Assembly (NCBI GenBank): GCA_020881915.1
Contig: JAJFPB010000009.1
Location: 2,666,001 to 2,730,000, forward strand
Source: Paramyrothecium sp. XJ0827
Taxonomy: Eukaryota > Ascomycota > Sordariomycetes > Hypocreales > Stachybotryaceae
Length of the DNA stretch: 64,000 nucleotides
Direction: 5' to 3'
A program made the translations under genes and the position numbers. The notes beneath the pieces are model-generated. The model was not told where the DNA came from and searched no databases. It saw only the letters and a program-made list of their open reading frames with translations. Within the stretch, counting starts at the first letter, position 1. Every line of letters begins with the position of its first letter. Shown in pieces: positions 32,983 to 44,359 of this stretch.

Positions 32983-35317
32983 ATGAAGCAGGCTGTACTT
33001 TTCTGGCTGCTGCCGGCTCTGGCATTGGCCCAAAGCTCAACTAGCTCGGCTTTGCCAGCCTGGACTACAGGAGTGGTCACGGATGACGGAACCTGCGGCG
33101 GCACTACCGGCTTCGTGTGCTCTCCCACGTGGGGTGCATGCTGCTCCAAGGATGGCATCTGCGGAAGATCAAAGGCCTATTGTGGAGAGGGATGGTATGC
33201 CAGCACCCGACCCCCGTCTTTTTGGCTCTCACTGACGAACATGTCGTATTAAAGTCAACCCAAAGCTGGTAACTGTGACGCACCTCCCGTCGTAGTTGTG
33301 CCACCAACCCCACCGGGCCCAGGCAGTCCCTCCCCAGACGGTACTTGTGGTGGTACGCAACAGTTCACCTGTACAGGTGCCACGTTTGGAAAATGCTGCT
33401 CCGCATCGGGCTGGTGCGGCGATGAGGCGGGTCACTGCGGCGCTGGCTGCCAGAAAGCGCACGGCAACTGCACGGTGGTAGCAGATAACATCAGTCTTGA
33501 CGCTCGTTGCGGTTCCAACGGTAAGATCTGTCTGGGCTCTGGCTTTGGCGACTGCTGCAGCTCCGGTGGCTGGTGTGGAAGTGAAGATGGCCACTGCAAA
33601 GCCGGATGTCAATCAGGATTCGGTACCTGCAGCGCCACTGAGACCGCGAGTGAGGCTCCCGCTCCTTCATCGACTGTCGACCCCAAGATTTCAACCGACG
33701 GCCGATGTGGAAGCAACGGAAAGATCTGTCTAGGCTCAACCTTTGGAGACTGTTGTTCCACCAAGAACTTCTGCGGAAAGGAGCCTGGCCACTGTGCTGC
33801 GGAAACCTGTCAACCCGAGTTCGGAAAATGCGACGCCGAAACTGGCGTTTCAACCGACGGCTCTTGCGGCAAGAATGGAAAGACGTGCAAGGGCTCCGGC
33901 TTTGGTGATTGCTGTTCCGCGTTCGGCTTCTGCGGCAAGGACAGCGGGTTCTGCGGCGCCGGTTGTCAGATAGAGTATGGCACATGCGACGCCAGCGCTG
34001 GCAATGTGTCCACGGACGGAGCCTGCGGTAGCAACGGCAAGACTTGCACGGGCTCTGGTCTTGGATCGTGCTGCAGCCCCAACAATTTCTGCGGTTTGGA
34101 GAAGACTCACTGTGGTCCGGGATGCCAACCCCTTTTCGGCCACTGTGACGACTCTTCGAGCAATGTCTCGATCGATGGCAAGTGCGGAAGCAACGGCAAG
34201 ACATGCACAGGCTCGACTTACGGCTCCTGCTGCTCCGCCCAGGGCTTCTGCGGAGACAAGGATCACTGCGATGCCGGTTGCCAGGCAAACTTTGGTAAAT
34301 GCAACGCTGGCGCAGGAAACATTTCCGTTGATGGATCCTGTGGCAAGAATGGCAAGACGTGCAAGGGCTCAACTTTCGGCTCCTGCTGCTCCGCCCAGGG
34401 CTACTGCGGAGACAAGGACCACTGCGACGCCGGCTGCCAGGCAAACTTCGGCTCTTGCAACAGCGGTGCAGGAAACATTTCCACTGACGGAGCGTGCGGC
34501 AAGAACGGTAAGACGTGCAAGGGCTCGACCTTTGGTGACTGCTGCTCGGCCCAGGGCTTCTGCGGAGGCAGCACCAACTTCTGCGGTGCAGGTTGCCAGA
34601 GTGGTTTCGGAACCTGCAACGCCGGCGCTGGCACCATCTCTACCGATGGTGTATGTGGAAAGAACGGCAAGACTTGCAAGGGCTCCGGCTACGGCGACTG
34701 CTGCAGTTCCTCCAACCAGTGCGGCGGCTCCAGCGACCACTGCGGAGCGGGCTGCCAGACATCTTTCGGTACTTGCAACGCCGGCTCTGGCAGCATCTCG
34801 ACCGACGGCAGCTGCGGCAAGAACGGCAAGACTTGCCGAGGATCGACCTTTGGATCTTGCTGCTCTGCCCAGGGCTACTGCGGAGGCACGTCCGACTTCT
34901 GCGCAACAGGTTGCCAGTCTGCCTGGGGCGTTTGCAATGGTGGCTCTAACACCGTGTCTACCGACGGTTTCTGCGGCAGCAACGGCAAGATCTGCAAGGG
35001 ATCGACCTACGGCGACTGCTGCTCTGCCCAGGGCTACTGCGGTAAGGAAACCGGTCATTGCGGAGCAGGATGCCAGCTCGCGTACGGCACGTGCAGCAGT
35101 GGCTCCCAGAGCATCTCCACGGATGGAGCTTGTGCCAAGAATGGCAAGACGTGCAAGGGCTCAACCTTTGGCGATTGCTGTTCTGCGTTCGGCTACTGCG
35201 GCAAGGACAGCGGTTTCTGCGGTTCTGGATGGTAAGCAAACTCGGCCCCCCTTCAATCTTTGAGATTTTCGAAGCTAACATGGTAATAGCCAACGGGCGT
35301 ATGGATCGTGCTCTTAA
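32983..35317 (+). CDS. Secreted protein of 13 tandem CBM18 chitin-binding modules, 738 residues
   Basis: Extracellular chitin-binding protein without a catalytic domain. Exons 32983-33194, 33255-35231 and 35290-35317; both introns fall exactly inside the Cys codon of a GC(Q) module end and preserve phase. The ATG at 32983 opens a signal peptide (MKQAVLFWLLPALALAQS). The rest is a string of hevein-like units of the form DGxCGxNGKxC..(S/T)(F/Y)G.CCS..(F/Y)CG...(F/H)C.(A/S)GC, each with eight cysteines and joined by short Ser/Gly/Asn linkers; I count thirteen. Modules 7 and 8 are almost identical, pointing to recent duplication. It is divergent from the CBM18-GH18 fusion gene, the arrangement usual for killer-toxin-like chitinases and their binding partners. 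Binding or shielding chitin is family knowledge; a role in uptake or antagonism is speculation. Confidence 0.9.
33326..35231 (+). repeat. Tandem array of about 150-bp CBM18-coding units
   Basis: Twelve of the thirteen modules are consecutive and share near-identical cores such as aagaacggcaagacttgcaag. Expect alignment and assembly problems, and unequal crossing-over, here. Confidence 0.8.
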
Positions 35318-36409
35318 GAGCTTGATACTTCGGGCGGAATAAAGCAAAAGCGCCAAGTGCTCATTTCTGGGAGGGGAAAAACCAAAATATCGAGATCACT
35401 TGAAGACCAGTACATTGTAAATTATTTCTTCTACTCATCTATATTTCTTGAAGACTGTAATCTCAACACAGTCAACAATCACAAAAACCATCTGCTTCTA
35501 CCGGTGATATCAAAACCCCTCGTAGACTTCTTAATCCCCTGATATTATTCAAATACCATAGTTTGCATGGTCCCATGTTGGTGTTACGCGCCGATCGGGC
35601 TGTTTTTGACTTCATATAGAAGTCTTTATATTCAGCCTCGAAATCGGCGATATGAGTCTCAGCTCTATGGTTGACCAACGCATTTCTGGTGCGATGGATA
35701 CACACTCTTCGTACTTAGTTCTTTGTAGTTGGACTACATTATGTCTTGGCCCAGTCGCACAACCAGACAGGCGGCTTCTGACTTGTCATAGTAGTCAACC
35801 GATATTGACTCATGACCTGCAAAAAATCCTCCTAGCCGCATCGAAAAGTGGACTCTTTGCAGTGGTGCTCTCGTTTCTTTTGAAGCCGTAACAACTTGAA
35901 TCTTGTAACCTTGGTTAAGCATATAGGACGTAAACATACAGCTTGCTTTACCTCGGTAGGGAATAAATCCGAAACCTTGCGTTACATCTGTTAGTCCTGA
36001 AGGAAAAACAAACTTGGTAGCCTTTCTTACCCTTGCCAAGATCACTCACTGGTCCACGCTTCCCGCACCGCATCCAGTCATCGGAGGAACCTCCGGAAGA
36101 TCCACTACAACGGAGGATCCACCTTTTCTCCCGGCCACTCCAGATAATACAAGCTGCACACGTTAAAACTCTCGACCTTTGCAGTGACATTTCTAAGCTT
36201 GGCTCATGCCTCATCATAAGCTCCATGGTCAGATGATGTCCCTGCTTTGCCCCTTGAAACGACATGGATCGTCTCCTGGATGGGAAGCAATTATTATATA
36301 TTTGCATCCTTCCCCAAGAACCAACTAAGTTCTTCTGTTTAACAGCCCTTTGGGTGTTTTTTTCTTTCGTGGACAATCACTCTATCAACCATAACCACAT
36401 CGCCTCACC
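35318..36409. other. Intergenic, no gene supported
   Basis: 1.1 kb between the CBM18 gene and the monooxygenase. Open frames are short and without similarity. The final 200 bp should be the monooxygenase promoter. Confidence 0.45.
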
Positions 36410-37834
36410 ATGTCAATCAATTCAACAACAGTCATTGTGGTTGGCGGAGGCCCTGTTGGACTGACTGCGGCGCACGCTCTAGCACAGGCGAAGATTGATT
36501 TCATTCTCCTGGAGAGTCGTCCGAAGGTCGTCCTCGATGCTGGTTCGAACCTCGTACTTACGCCTATTGGGCTAAGGGCCCTCAGCCAGCTTGGCCTTCT
36601 ACCCGCCCTTGACAAGGTCACCACGCCATTGGTGAAGTTTAGGCGATTCAATCACAGTGGCCGCGACATTGGGGATCTCATGTTCTGCACATATGTCAAG
36701 GAAAGGTTAGTACCCATGACTCCCCTTTGCCACGCCATTCGCATACCGCCAGATCTAACTCGTTCTGCTAGTCACGGTATCTTTCCAAAAGTCATCAGTC
36801 GTCATGACTTGATGCAAGTGCTCTGGGATGGTCTTTGCCCAACAGACCAAAGAAAAGTCTATCCGAATAAGAAAGTAGAAAAGATCTCCACCAACGGCGA
36901 GGGTGCTGTCGTCCATTGCACCGATGGTAGCTTCTACAAAGGCTCCATGGTCATTGGTGCGGACGGTGCTCACAGCGCCGTGCGTCGCCAGATGCGGCGC
37001 CTTGGGCTTCTTGAAATGCAACAGCAGAAGGACAATAAAGATGATTGTCCTCCCATTAGCCTCAATGAGGAGAAACCATTCCTTACAACATATCGCTGCT
37101 TGTGGGTCCGCTTCCCATCCCAAAGCGGCGTCGTCGCCGGCGATGCAGTGGAAACGCACGGCAAGGAAGCCACTGTACAGCTGTTTGCAGGAGAGCATTC
37201 AGCTGTAGTGGGTGTCTACGAACGTTTGAGCGAGCCCACTGTTGAAAGCCAGCGGTATACGGCCGATGATGAGGAGGCGCTAGTAAAGCGCTGGTCAGAT
37301 CTTCCCCTGAATGGGAACGGATTGACCTTGAAAGACGTTTACGCAGAGCGTCTACAATCCGGACTGGTGAACCTCGAAGAAGGTGTCCTCGATCATTGGA
37401 GCTGGGCTGGGCGAATTGTTCTTGTCGGCGATGCGGCACACAAGTTCACGCCTTCCACTGGGGCAGGGTGCAACAATGGTCTTGTTGACGTGGCTGTACT
37501 TGCCAACCTGCTCAACCGAGAATACAGCACAAAAGGAGAACCCGGGACTGAGCCGTCAGAGGAACGACTTTCCATGGTCTTCAAAGAGTATCAACAGTCC
37601 CGCCAGAAGTCGGTGAAAGCTGCCTGCAGAAACGCCAGCATAGCTACAGCAACAGCGACATGGAATAGCGCCTTTTATTGGTTCTTGGACAACTGGATCC
37701 TGCCGAGTCTGATGGTCCAGAAATACCTGGCTGGAAAGCAAGCGATTGTCACGTCTAAAACACCGGGCTTCGATTACATGGAGACTGAGGAAGAGTTGGT
37801 TGGTAGTGTCCCGTGGGTGCTTCCTGCGGCATAA
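36410..37834 (+). CDS. FAD-dependent monooxygenase (aromatic hydroxylase type), 452 residues
   Basis: Flavoprotein hydroxylase of the PHBH/salicylate-hydroxylase superfamily. The N-terminal FAD motif is VVGGGPVG (residues 10-17), the ADGAHSAVRRQM segment is the DG motif, and VLVGDAAHKFTPSTGAGCNNGL (about 315) is the GD motif that contacts the flavin. The frame stays open through 36706-36771, but that stretch begins GTTAGT, has a TCTAACTC branch site and ends CTAG. Removing its 66 nt joins KES to HGIFPKVISRHDL, the normal spacing, so I treat it as an intron. Exons are therefore 36410-36705 and 36772-37834. Relatives act in fungal secondary metabolism or aromatic breakdown; the substrate is unknown. 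Next to it lie a Zn2Cys6 regulator and a broken DUF1772 gene. Confidence 0.88.
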   Translation: MSINSTTVIVVGGGPVGLTAAHALAQAKIDFILLESRPKVVLDAGSNLVLTPIGLRALSQLGLLPALDKVTTPLVKFRRFNHSGRDIGDLMFCTYVKERLVPMTPLCHAIRIPPDLTRSASHGIFPKVISRHDLMQVLWDGLCPTDQRKVYPNKKVEKISTNGEGAVVHCTDGSFYKGSMVIGADGAHSAVRRQMRRLGLLEMQQQKDNKDDCPPISLNEEKPFLTTYRCLWVRFPSQSGVVAGDAVETHGKEATVQLFAGEHSAVVGVYERLSEPTVESQRYTADDEEALVKRWSDLPLNGNGLTLKDVYAERLQSGLVNLEEGVLDHWSWAGRIVLVGDAAHKFTPSTGAGCNNGLVDVAVLANLLNREYSTKGEPGTEPSEERLSMVFKEYQQSRQKSVKAACRNASIATATATWNSAFYWFLDNWILPSLMVQKYLAGKQAIVTSKTPGFDYMETEEELVGSVPWVLPAA

Positions 37835-38264
37835 CCGAGTTTCTGTGTCTGGGGAACACGACAACAGCTCAGGGCGAAATGTGTGATTTGCAACTAAGGT
37901 CTTCATGTACTGCATATTTTTCAATATCAAGGACTTGTTGATTTTAGGCGTTACATAAGGGAACTTCAAGCAGATTCTACTCAAGCATAGTTTAGTGACG
38001 CAACAGATTTGGAGTTTGTGTGTCCGCCAAAACGAACCCAGCTGGGTGTCCGTGTGGATCACCGCCGGAGCAACCTACGGACGAACTCAAATCAGTTAAC
38101 CTCAATATAGTTAGGGCGAATCCCATAGTTCCTTCAAAAAGGGCAACGCGCAATTTTGCATTATGCCGACCAAAATCCGCTGACCGTTCCCTCCTTGACT
38201 GACGGAACGAGCGGAACAACGTCAATTGAGCCGTCAAGCATTTCAAACGGATATCACAGCTGGA
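37835..38264. other. Intergenic between monooxygenase and Zn2Cys6 gene
   Basis: 430 bp: terminator of the monooxygenase and promoter of the regulator. No gene or clear motif seen. Confidence 0.5.
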
Positions 38265-40128
38265 ATGGAAGCGATGCAGCAGTTACAAAGTCCCACTCGA
38301 GCGAACGTCCCAAGGGTATGTGAGAATTGCATCCGGTGAGTGTCTGCCCCAAAGCTCTGCGTCTGGCATCTAACGTGCGTCATATCAACAGGGCAAAAGC
38401 CAAATGTAAGCCTGCCGTTGGCGAGGTCACGATTAGACGAATGTCCAATTGAGTGAACGCGGTTAACGATAACCCAATTAGGCGATGTGAAAAGACCAGA
38501 ATGTTCACGTTGCCAGAGCCGCGGTCTCTCCTGCGTATACTCTGCAGTTCGACGCAAGCCTGGCCCCCCTCGCGGAGTGGCGCAAAGAAGAAGCAGCGCC
38601 GTGCCGTCTCATTCGCGCGCAGCCCTGGCCGGTGGTTTGTTCAATGAAGATAGTGTGTCGATCCATTATTCAGTCGCCTCGCCGCACTTGACTAACACGG
38701 AACGCCAAGGACACACGAGCCGCGCGATATTGACATCGCCAGCTTCAGTCGGAACCAGTGATATTTTGGGTCCTTCATCAAGAAAGGCCATAATTCCAGC
38801 CACGGACGAAGTAGTTTTGTAAATAACATCCTTTGGTCATGAGATTCAGGTGCTCAAATATCTAATGAATTCCGCACAGGCTCGACAGGTATTTCTCCGT
38901 CATCCACAGCAGCTGTCCGATTTTCCCACCAGCAAGATATAATCCCACATTCCAGGCTTCTTTTTATAGCAGAGACCTGATTCTGGCCATATGCCTCGTC
39001 ACAGCAAGGTTGACATCTTTCGAATTTACGTCTGCCACCCTTGATATCGACCATCAAATCAGTGTTATGCTCAGCCAAATATCAGTCGAGGGGGATCTTT
39101 GTGTTGAGAATCCATCGCTTGACAAATTCCGCAAAGCATGCCTCCTCATATTTTACGAATCTCATCAATTTCCAGGTCAACAAGCCCGTATGCGAGCATG
39201 CCTCGTGATCTGCATGGCCAAATGGGTTGGGCTCGATCACCTTGAGGGTCTTGCAGATTCATGGCCTGATGGTAGTGACAGGGCTCATAATCTGGAAGAC
39301 TGGCGATTTATCTTTTGGTGCATTTATCGACTTGACACCTTTGTTCACGTCCCAGCAGGCACGTCGTGTCTCATCAATGAGCAGTTCCTGGCTACAGCAC
39401 TTGTTCAAGCTTTGGGAGAATCCAGTTCCCCGGGCGAAGCAAGGCCTCTGCACGGCCGAAAGCTATTTTTACCGCGGCAATCTGGCAACCTAGCAGAAGT
39501 TGTGCGATTGATTCCTTCATACTCCTCTTCCACCTCCTCATTCAACATTTCCGTTGTTACGTCAACTTTCTTGCGCCAGGTTGGCCAGGTACTCTGGGGC
39601 CGCGGGATCCGAAACGTTGAAGAGACGGCCGCTTCCATCGTTGAATGTAAGCGCCAACTCACACAGCTGCGACTGGCCCTCCCAACAGGATACTTGAATC
39701 CCCAGCGCAATGCTTTCGCCAACGAAACAGGGCCTGCACATCACGAAAGGCTAGTGACAGTTATGCATATGCATATGGCGCGGCTGCTTCTCTCAATCTC
39801 GGAGTGTACAATTGAAACTGAGTTGCAACAGTGGGACTTGGGCTGGCAGCAAGTTTTGGAAAGTTGCCAAGACATCGCAGCTGTGTCAGAGCAGTGGAAC
39901 ACCGCCTATACCCTCCAAACCAGTCCTGCCATCTCAGTTGTACTCTTTACTGCGTTGCTTTTCTTCGATGTCCAAAGAAAATCCGCTGCAGATCATGCAG
40001 GTTTTAACTCGACTGCTATTCAACACTTTGAAACGGTACTTCTGCTTCAGCTAGAGCAGTTCGCTCAAACTTGGACCCTTTCAAGGCTTCATACCTGTGA
40101 GCATCCGTTACAGAATATTTTTTATTGA
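38265..40128 (+). CDS. Zn2Cys6 transcription factor with fungal_trans domain, 556 residues
   Basis: Complete binuclear-zinc regulator. Exons 38265-38335, 38392-38405 (only 14 nt), 38482-38818 and 38880-40128 give 557 codons. The short second exon is required: it supplies the middle of the cluster, so that Cys19, 22, 29, 36, 39 and 46 (CENC..KAKC..RPECSRC..LSC) all appear in order. After a Ser-rich linker the third junction restores LLDRYFSVIHSSCPIFP, the usual start of the middle-homology domain. DWRFIFWCIYRLDTFV and an INEQF segment follow. The protein ends normally with a stop at 40126-40128. It lies immediately downstream of the FAD monooxygenase in the same direction and may control it and the ruined DUF1772 neighbour; that is inference. 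Confidence 0.87.
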
Positions 40129-41636
40129 TACTAATGAGACATGGTAGTATCTCTTAATGGGTTCAGAGAGTCTCTGAAGGGCCCACTTGATTATCGTCAA
40201 GTTAAATCGATACTGGCTCGATTTGAGGCACCCTTACACCCAAGATGGTTGCAGTTCCTATCCTCTGGAACAATTATTACATAAAAGCAGGGAAATCCGA
40301 CCCGGTAGCGCTTCCATCCCAGGCCTGGCCCCTCGCCATGTTGCCTGTGCCAACCTCCAGGTTGCCAGTCCTTATCACCACTCGCCCATTACCTAACATT
40401 CCAGCTTGAATATGCATATATCTCTCTCTTCAAATTCTCTTCTCTCCTTCGTTTTGCGCCCATCCTTCTCATCTTGTACATCAACCTTGTGGCCCACGGA
40501 GGCGCCAAAGCTAAGCATCCGAGCTCAAAGTCATCCGGAAGGGGTAATCCGACCTCCCTTATTCGAGTCTTTCACTTAATACGAACGAATTAGAATTCTT
40601 ATAGTATATTATTTGAAGTGAGTAGAAGGCATGAAAGTGTGTATCCTACCGCCTCACCGTGATCAAATTTACTGAATAGTTGTCGGATGCTAATCGTGTC
40701 AGCCATAGTGCTTTTAGTCCACGAAGTCGCTCGAACGCAACTACGAAACGAATCATTTGCATTAGACATATGATCAACTGCGTTCTCTTGGTAAGTTTCC
40801 ATATATTGCTCTACCCCTTATGCTTAATCCCCGATCTGACATAGGCTCCACAGGCTTCGATTCCTTACGGATTACCGAAAAGCTCCGCCTACTAATTGGA
40901 ATAGTCGTCTTTCGGAAGATGATATGGCTGCATATAGATAAATCTTCAAGATAATTGAGCTGCCTATATAGAAGCCGGAGATGATAATGAAATCCGATGA
41001 TCAAATTGGGAGCCATTTATGGCAAAGAATTAGAACCGACTGTATGTCATGAGCGAGCAACTGACCTCGGCTACCCCATTGCATCCAACGAAGAGAAAGA
41101 ACTAGGATTCACTGAAAATATTCATTTGAAGGATATAATCTCTAATGAGACACTCCAGTTCTAAGTGCAACTGCGAATACCCTTATCGTCCTTGTCAACT
41201 CATTTATGCCATATAGAAAAGTGGACAAAGTCCCAGAATCGCCAATCATGACATACCCAAAATGTCCCCCCAAAGGGCTGCCCTGTTCCGGCTTAGTCTC
41301 AGGGACGGCAGTGTGTGTGACCGAATTGCTGACCATGGGCGTTGATGCTCGGACTTCTGCGAACTCCGATGTGCGCACTGATATATCTGTGGTCACTTCC
41401 GCGTGTTTGATCTGGCGTCGTTTGCCCTAGCAAATGGGTAACCGGGCGCCGCAGATGTCCGGTGGTGCCGCGCTGCTACGTCAGCGATGTAACCTAGCAC
41501 TGTTTATATGAATTAACAAAGACTTTATGATTATTCTACTTCTCCTTCTATATACGTCTTGTTTTGATAGAAATATTGAATACGCTGATTAAAACTGACA
41601 ATAAATTGATTACCACAGCTTTTTGAACCATGCGAC
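40129..41636. other. AT-rich intergenic DNA, no gene supported
   Basis: 1.5 kb of noticeably AT-rich sequence with frequent TAA/TAG in all frames. It marks the start of a decayed block that runs to about 47.5 kb. Confidence 0.5.
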
Positions 41637-42020
41637 ATGTGGCTTCGATCCTTGCAGCTTGCTAGCTTGTTGTCGACCACTCATCTTGCTGGTGAAGTCA
41701 AATCAACTGGAAGCTGAAGCGGGTAAGACCAACATCTACCCAGGCTACCAGGTTGCTTCTGATAAGCTCGATGTTCACAATGCCCCATCACTCCACAATA
41801 GGCAAGCCGCCGTCGCGGCGTGGTTTCGTATCTGGGATTTTGGACGCAGATATGGCCCTCCCTCCGTAATTGGCCCAACCGTTGGATTTTCAATTTTAGT
41901 CTGGTGCGGTGTGGTAACCCGTCTGAACACAGACATCAGGGCAACTTTCTAACTTCAATCTTCTACAGAAGGACTTTAGAGCCCTGGCTTCGCCCCCAAC
42001 CTCGTCGCCGCAGGACTCAT

Positions 42021-42053
42021 CCCCTTGGCTGTGCTAAGGTGCAGGGGGTGTAT
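42021..42053 (+). repeat. Left terminal inverted repeat of the transposon
   Basis: Starts CCCCTTGGCTGTGCTAAGG and continues through the G-run GCAGGGGGT. It matches the reverse complement of 44329-44359 except for a TG versus TA difference near the inner end, itself a mutation type made by RIP. Confidence 0.8.
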
Positions 42054-44328
42054 CTGCCTCCACATCACCCCTGTCCATGATGTTAGTATATTGAGGAACA
42101 AGGAAATCCCTGTCCATAGAAAAAGCTATGTAACTGATTATGACGATGCTTCCACAACAGATAATGCTGCCGTTACTAGCTATCTGACGATGGAAATAGA
42201 CAACGATGCCGCCGCGGCTACAGTGGCCCCCGAGGAACGGATTCCTGTTACAATAGACTATAGCCGGCGCGAGCAGGATATTGATAACACATGCCGGCCG
42301 GACCACAAGCCAACAAGCCGTACAGGGTCACATTTTGAACCCCTTAATGTTCCATATTAACCCCTTAAGGTCTGGGACCTTCTAGAGACACCTTTGAAGC
42401 TATTCCAGCTTTTCCTACCCGAATCCCTAGTCAGTTAATGGGCCGATTACATAAATAGCTCTGCCAACGACCCTAAAGATGAGCCGGCCGATGGGAGCCA
42501 TTAGAGTCAGTAGTACGAGACATCTGTGGCAGAGATATATATCTAGATAGCTATTACGATATCAATATCTCTATTCAAGGCCCCCCGATTCGAAGACTAT
42601 TGGAAGGTGCCGATAGACGGGCATTTCGTCCCTAGCTTTCTATGGATTTAATATATGACTTTTGATTGGTTTTTTCTACTAAAGAGATAACTTTAAATTA
42701 ATGATCTAGATACGGTCCACCATGGAATTCCTCGTCTATATAATAGGGTCAACGAATAGGCCAACCACATTATAAAAGCTGCTATAGCTGCTGTTGAAGT
42801 TGGCAGCGATATTGGTGTAGATGAGGGCATGGTTAAGTTCGAAGGACGGTCCAAGCAGAAGGTGATGATCCCATCTAAGCCAACGCCCACAGGGATCAAG
42901 GTCTAGATCCTAGCTATTCAAGGCTATATTTTATACTAGATTTAGCATATACCTAGATCCAAATACGGTCCCATTGGTGTAGAACGCCCATAGCAAAAGC
43001 CCTTAAAAAAACAGCCCTCGAACAAGCCATCAGATGAGCTGTTAGATGAGGGCTCTGACGATATGTCTGACAATATGTCTGAAGATATGTCTGATGATAT
43101 GTCTGATAATATATCTAATAATATATCTAATATCTCAGAGGGCCCGGGAGATAATGCCTTAGATAATATTAATGAGGCCCTAGATAACAATAAGGCTCTA
43201 AACCCAACCCAAGCTGTCGTTGTTTTCCTACTAAAACAGCTGCCGCCTAATACATATTATGTCTTCGTTAATAATCTCTTCTCATTGCCGCAGCTCTTCC
43301 GGCAGCTACAATAGCTAGGCATTGGAGCCACAGGCACAGCTCATACAAATAGTGGCATATATAGGGACCTTATCAAGGCAAAAAAAGACAACAATAAGGG
43401 CCGGAACCTATGGTTATGGGGCCATCTTATAGCCAAGGCCATAGCAGATAATAAGATCTAGATATCTAGAAGATCCTACTAAATTTCCCTACTAATTACT
43501 AGATATCTAGGTCAACTAAATCAGCTAGAAGGATAATGCCTTAGTGTTGTTTTTAACTACGGTTTACACCGGCTAAGAGACCCTCAATAATATCCGCCGG
43601 CGGCCAATAACAACAAGGGCTCAAGCCCGCTTAATTAAACGGCTCTTTAGTACTAAGCCCATCTTAAAGCTAGATATCCCGTCTATTGCAGCCGATTATA
43701 ATAAACTAATGAATGCCATAGATAGGGCTGATCATCTTCGGTCTAATAGGTATCTTGACCGTCGTTAGAGACGGGGCCCTGCCCGGGCTCTGACCTGGTC
43801 CTTTATCCTATCTGTGGCTCTATCTAATAGCTTCATCTTGCAATAGCAAGGTCAGCCAAGCTGGAAGCTATATAGGGCCCAAAGTCGGTTCTAATAAGCC
43901 TTAGTTGACGAGATTTTCCGTATGTACGGAAAAGATGGGATATCTAGAGAATACTATTGAGCTGGTAATGAATCTATTCCTATAGTATAATATAATTGGA
44001 TAAATAAAGAGAAAAGAGCCTACTATCTAGCTTATTAGGGCATCTAAATTGGCCCAAGGTCAAGGAGCTTAACGTAGGCTCGAAAATGCCATCAAAATAA
44101 CGCCCCTTTGGCTACATTAGATGCGAATAGCATCAATAGCCGGGCTGGCCCTGAGCCCCCAAGGAAGAAACAGAAGGTAGGAATATAGACTCCACATGGC
44201 TGTGATGTATATAATGTAGCCCTTTGTAACGACGGAAAATACTGGGACTTCTATTATAGGCAAAATTACTAGGCAGATAATATACCTACATTTTACAGCA
44301 TTTTAATTGGATCAGATCCATGTCCGAT

Positions 44329-44359
44329 ATACCCCCTGCACCTTAGCACAGCCAAGGGG
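44329..44359 (-). repeat. Right terminal inverted repeat of the transposon
   Basis: Reverse complement of the left repeat, ending GCCAAGGGG. The next two bases (AT, 44360-44361) equal those just before the left repeat (42019-42020), the likely target duplication. Confidence 0.8.

Larger units (their letters stand above)
42021..44359 (+). mobile_element. DNA transposon, 2.3 kb, with inactive piggyBac-like transposase remains
   Basis: Bounded by terminal inverted repeats and flanked by AT on both sides. Plus-strand reading between about 42470 and 43880 recovers stop-interrupted blocks of a piggyBac-type (DDE_Tnp_1_7) transposase: IGVDEGMVKFEGRSKQKV (first catalytic Asp, 42820), YYVFVNNLFSLPQLF near 43260 where the usual second catalytic Asp reads Asn, and DIPSIAADYNKLMNAIDRADHLRS at 43673-43744 with the third Asp. 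Many stops are TAG where relatives have Trp or Gln, and the DNA is AT-rich, as expected after repeat-induced point mutation. A short ATGTCTGAYAAT-like tandem repeat (43060-43130) codes Asp/Met/Ser/Asn. No intact frame remains. Confidence 0.75.

Noticed and set aside
33491..34444. Long minus-strand open frame, and long plus-strand alternative frame 33977-35263
   Set aside because: Shadows of the repetitive, GC-rich CBM18 array; composition is Arg/Ser- or Ala/Arg-rich nonsense.
42018..42020. Counting CAT/ATG as part of the transposon inverted repeat
   Set aside because: The match can be extended to CAT...ATG, but treating AT as duplicated host sequence restores the interrupted gene in frame, a simpler reading.
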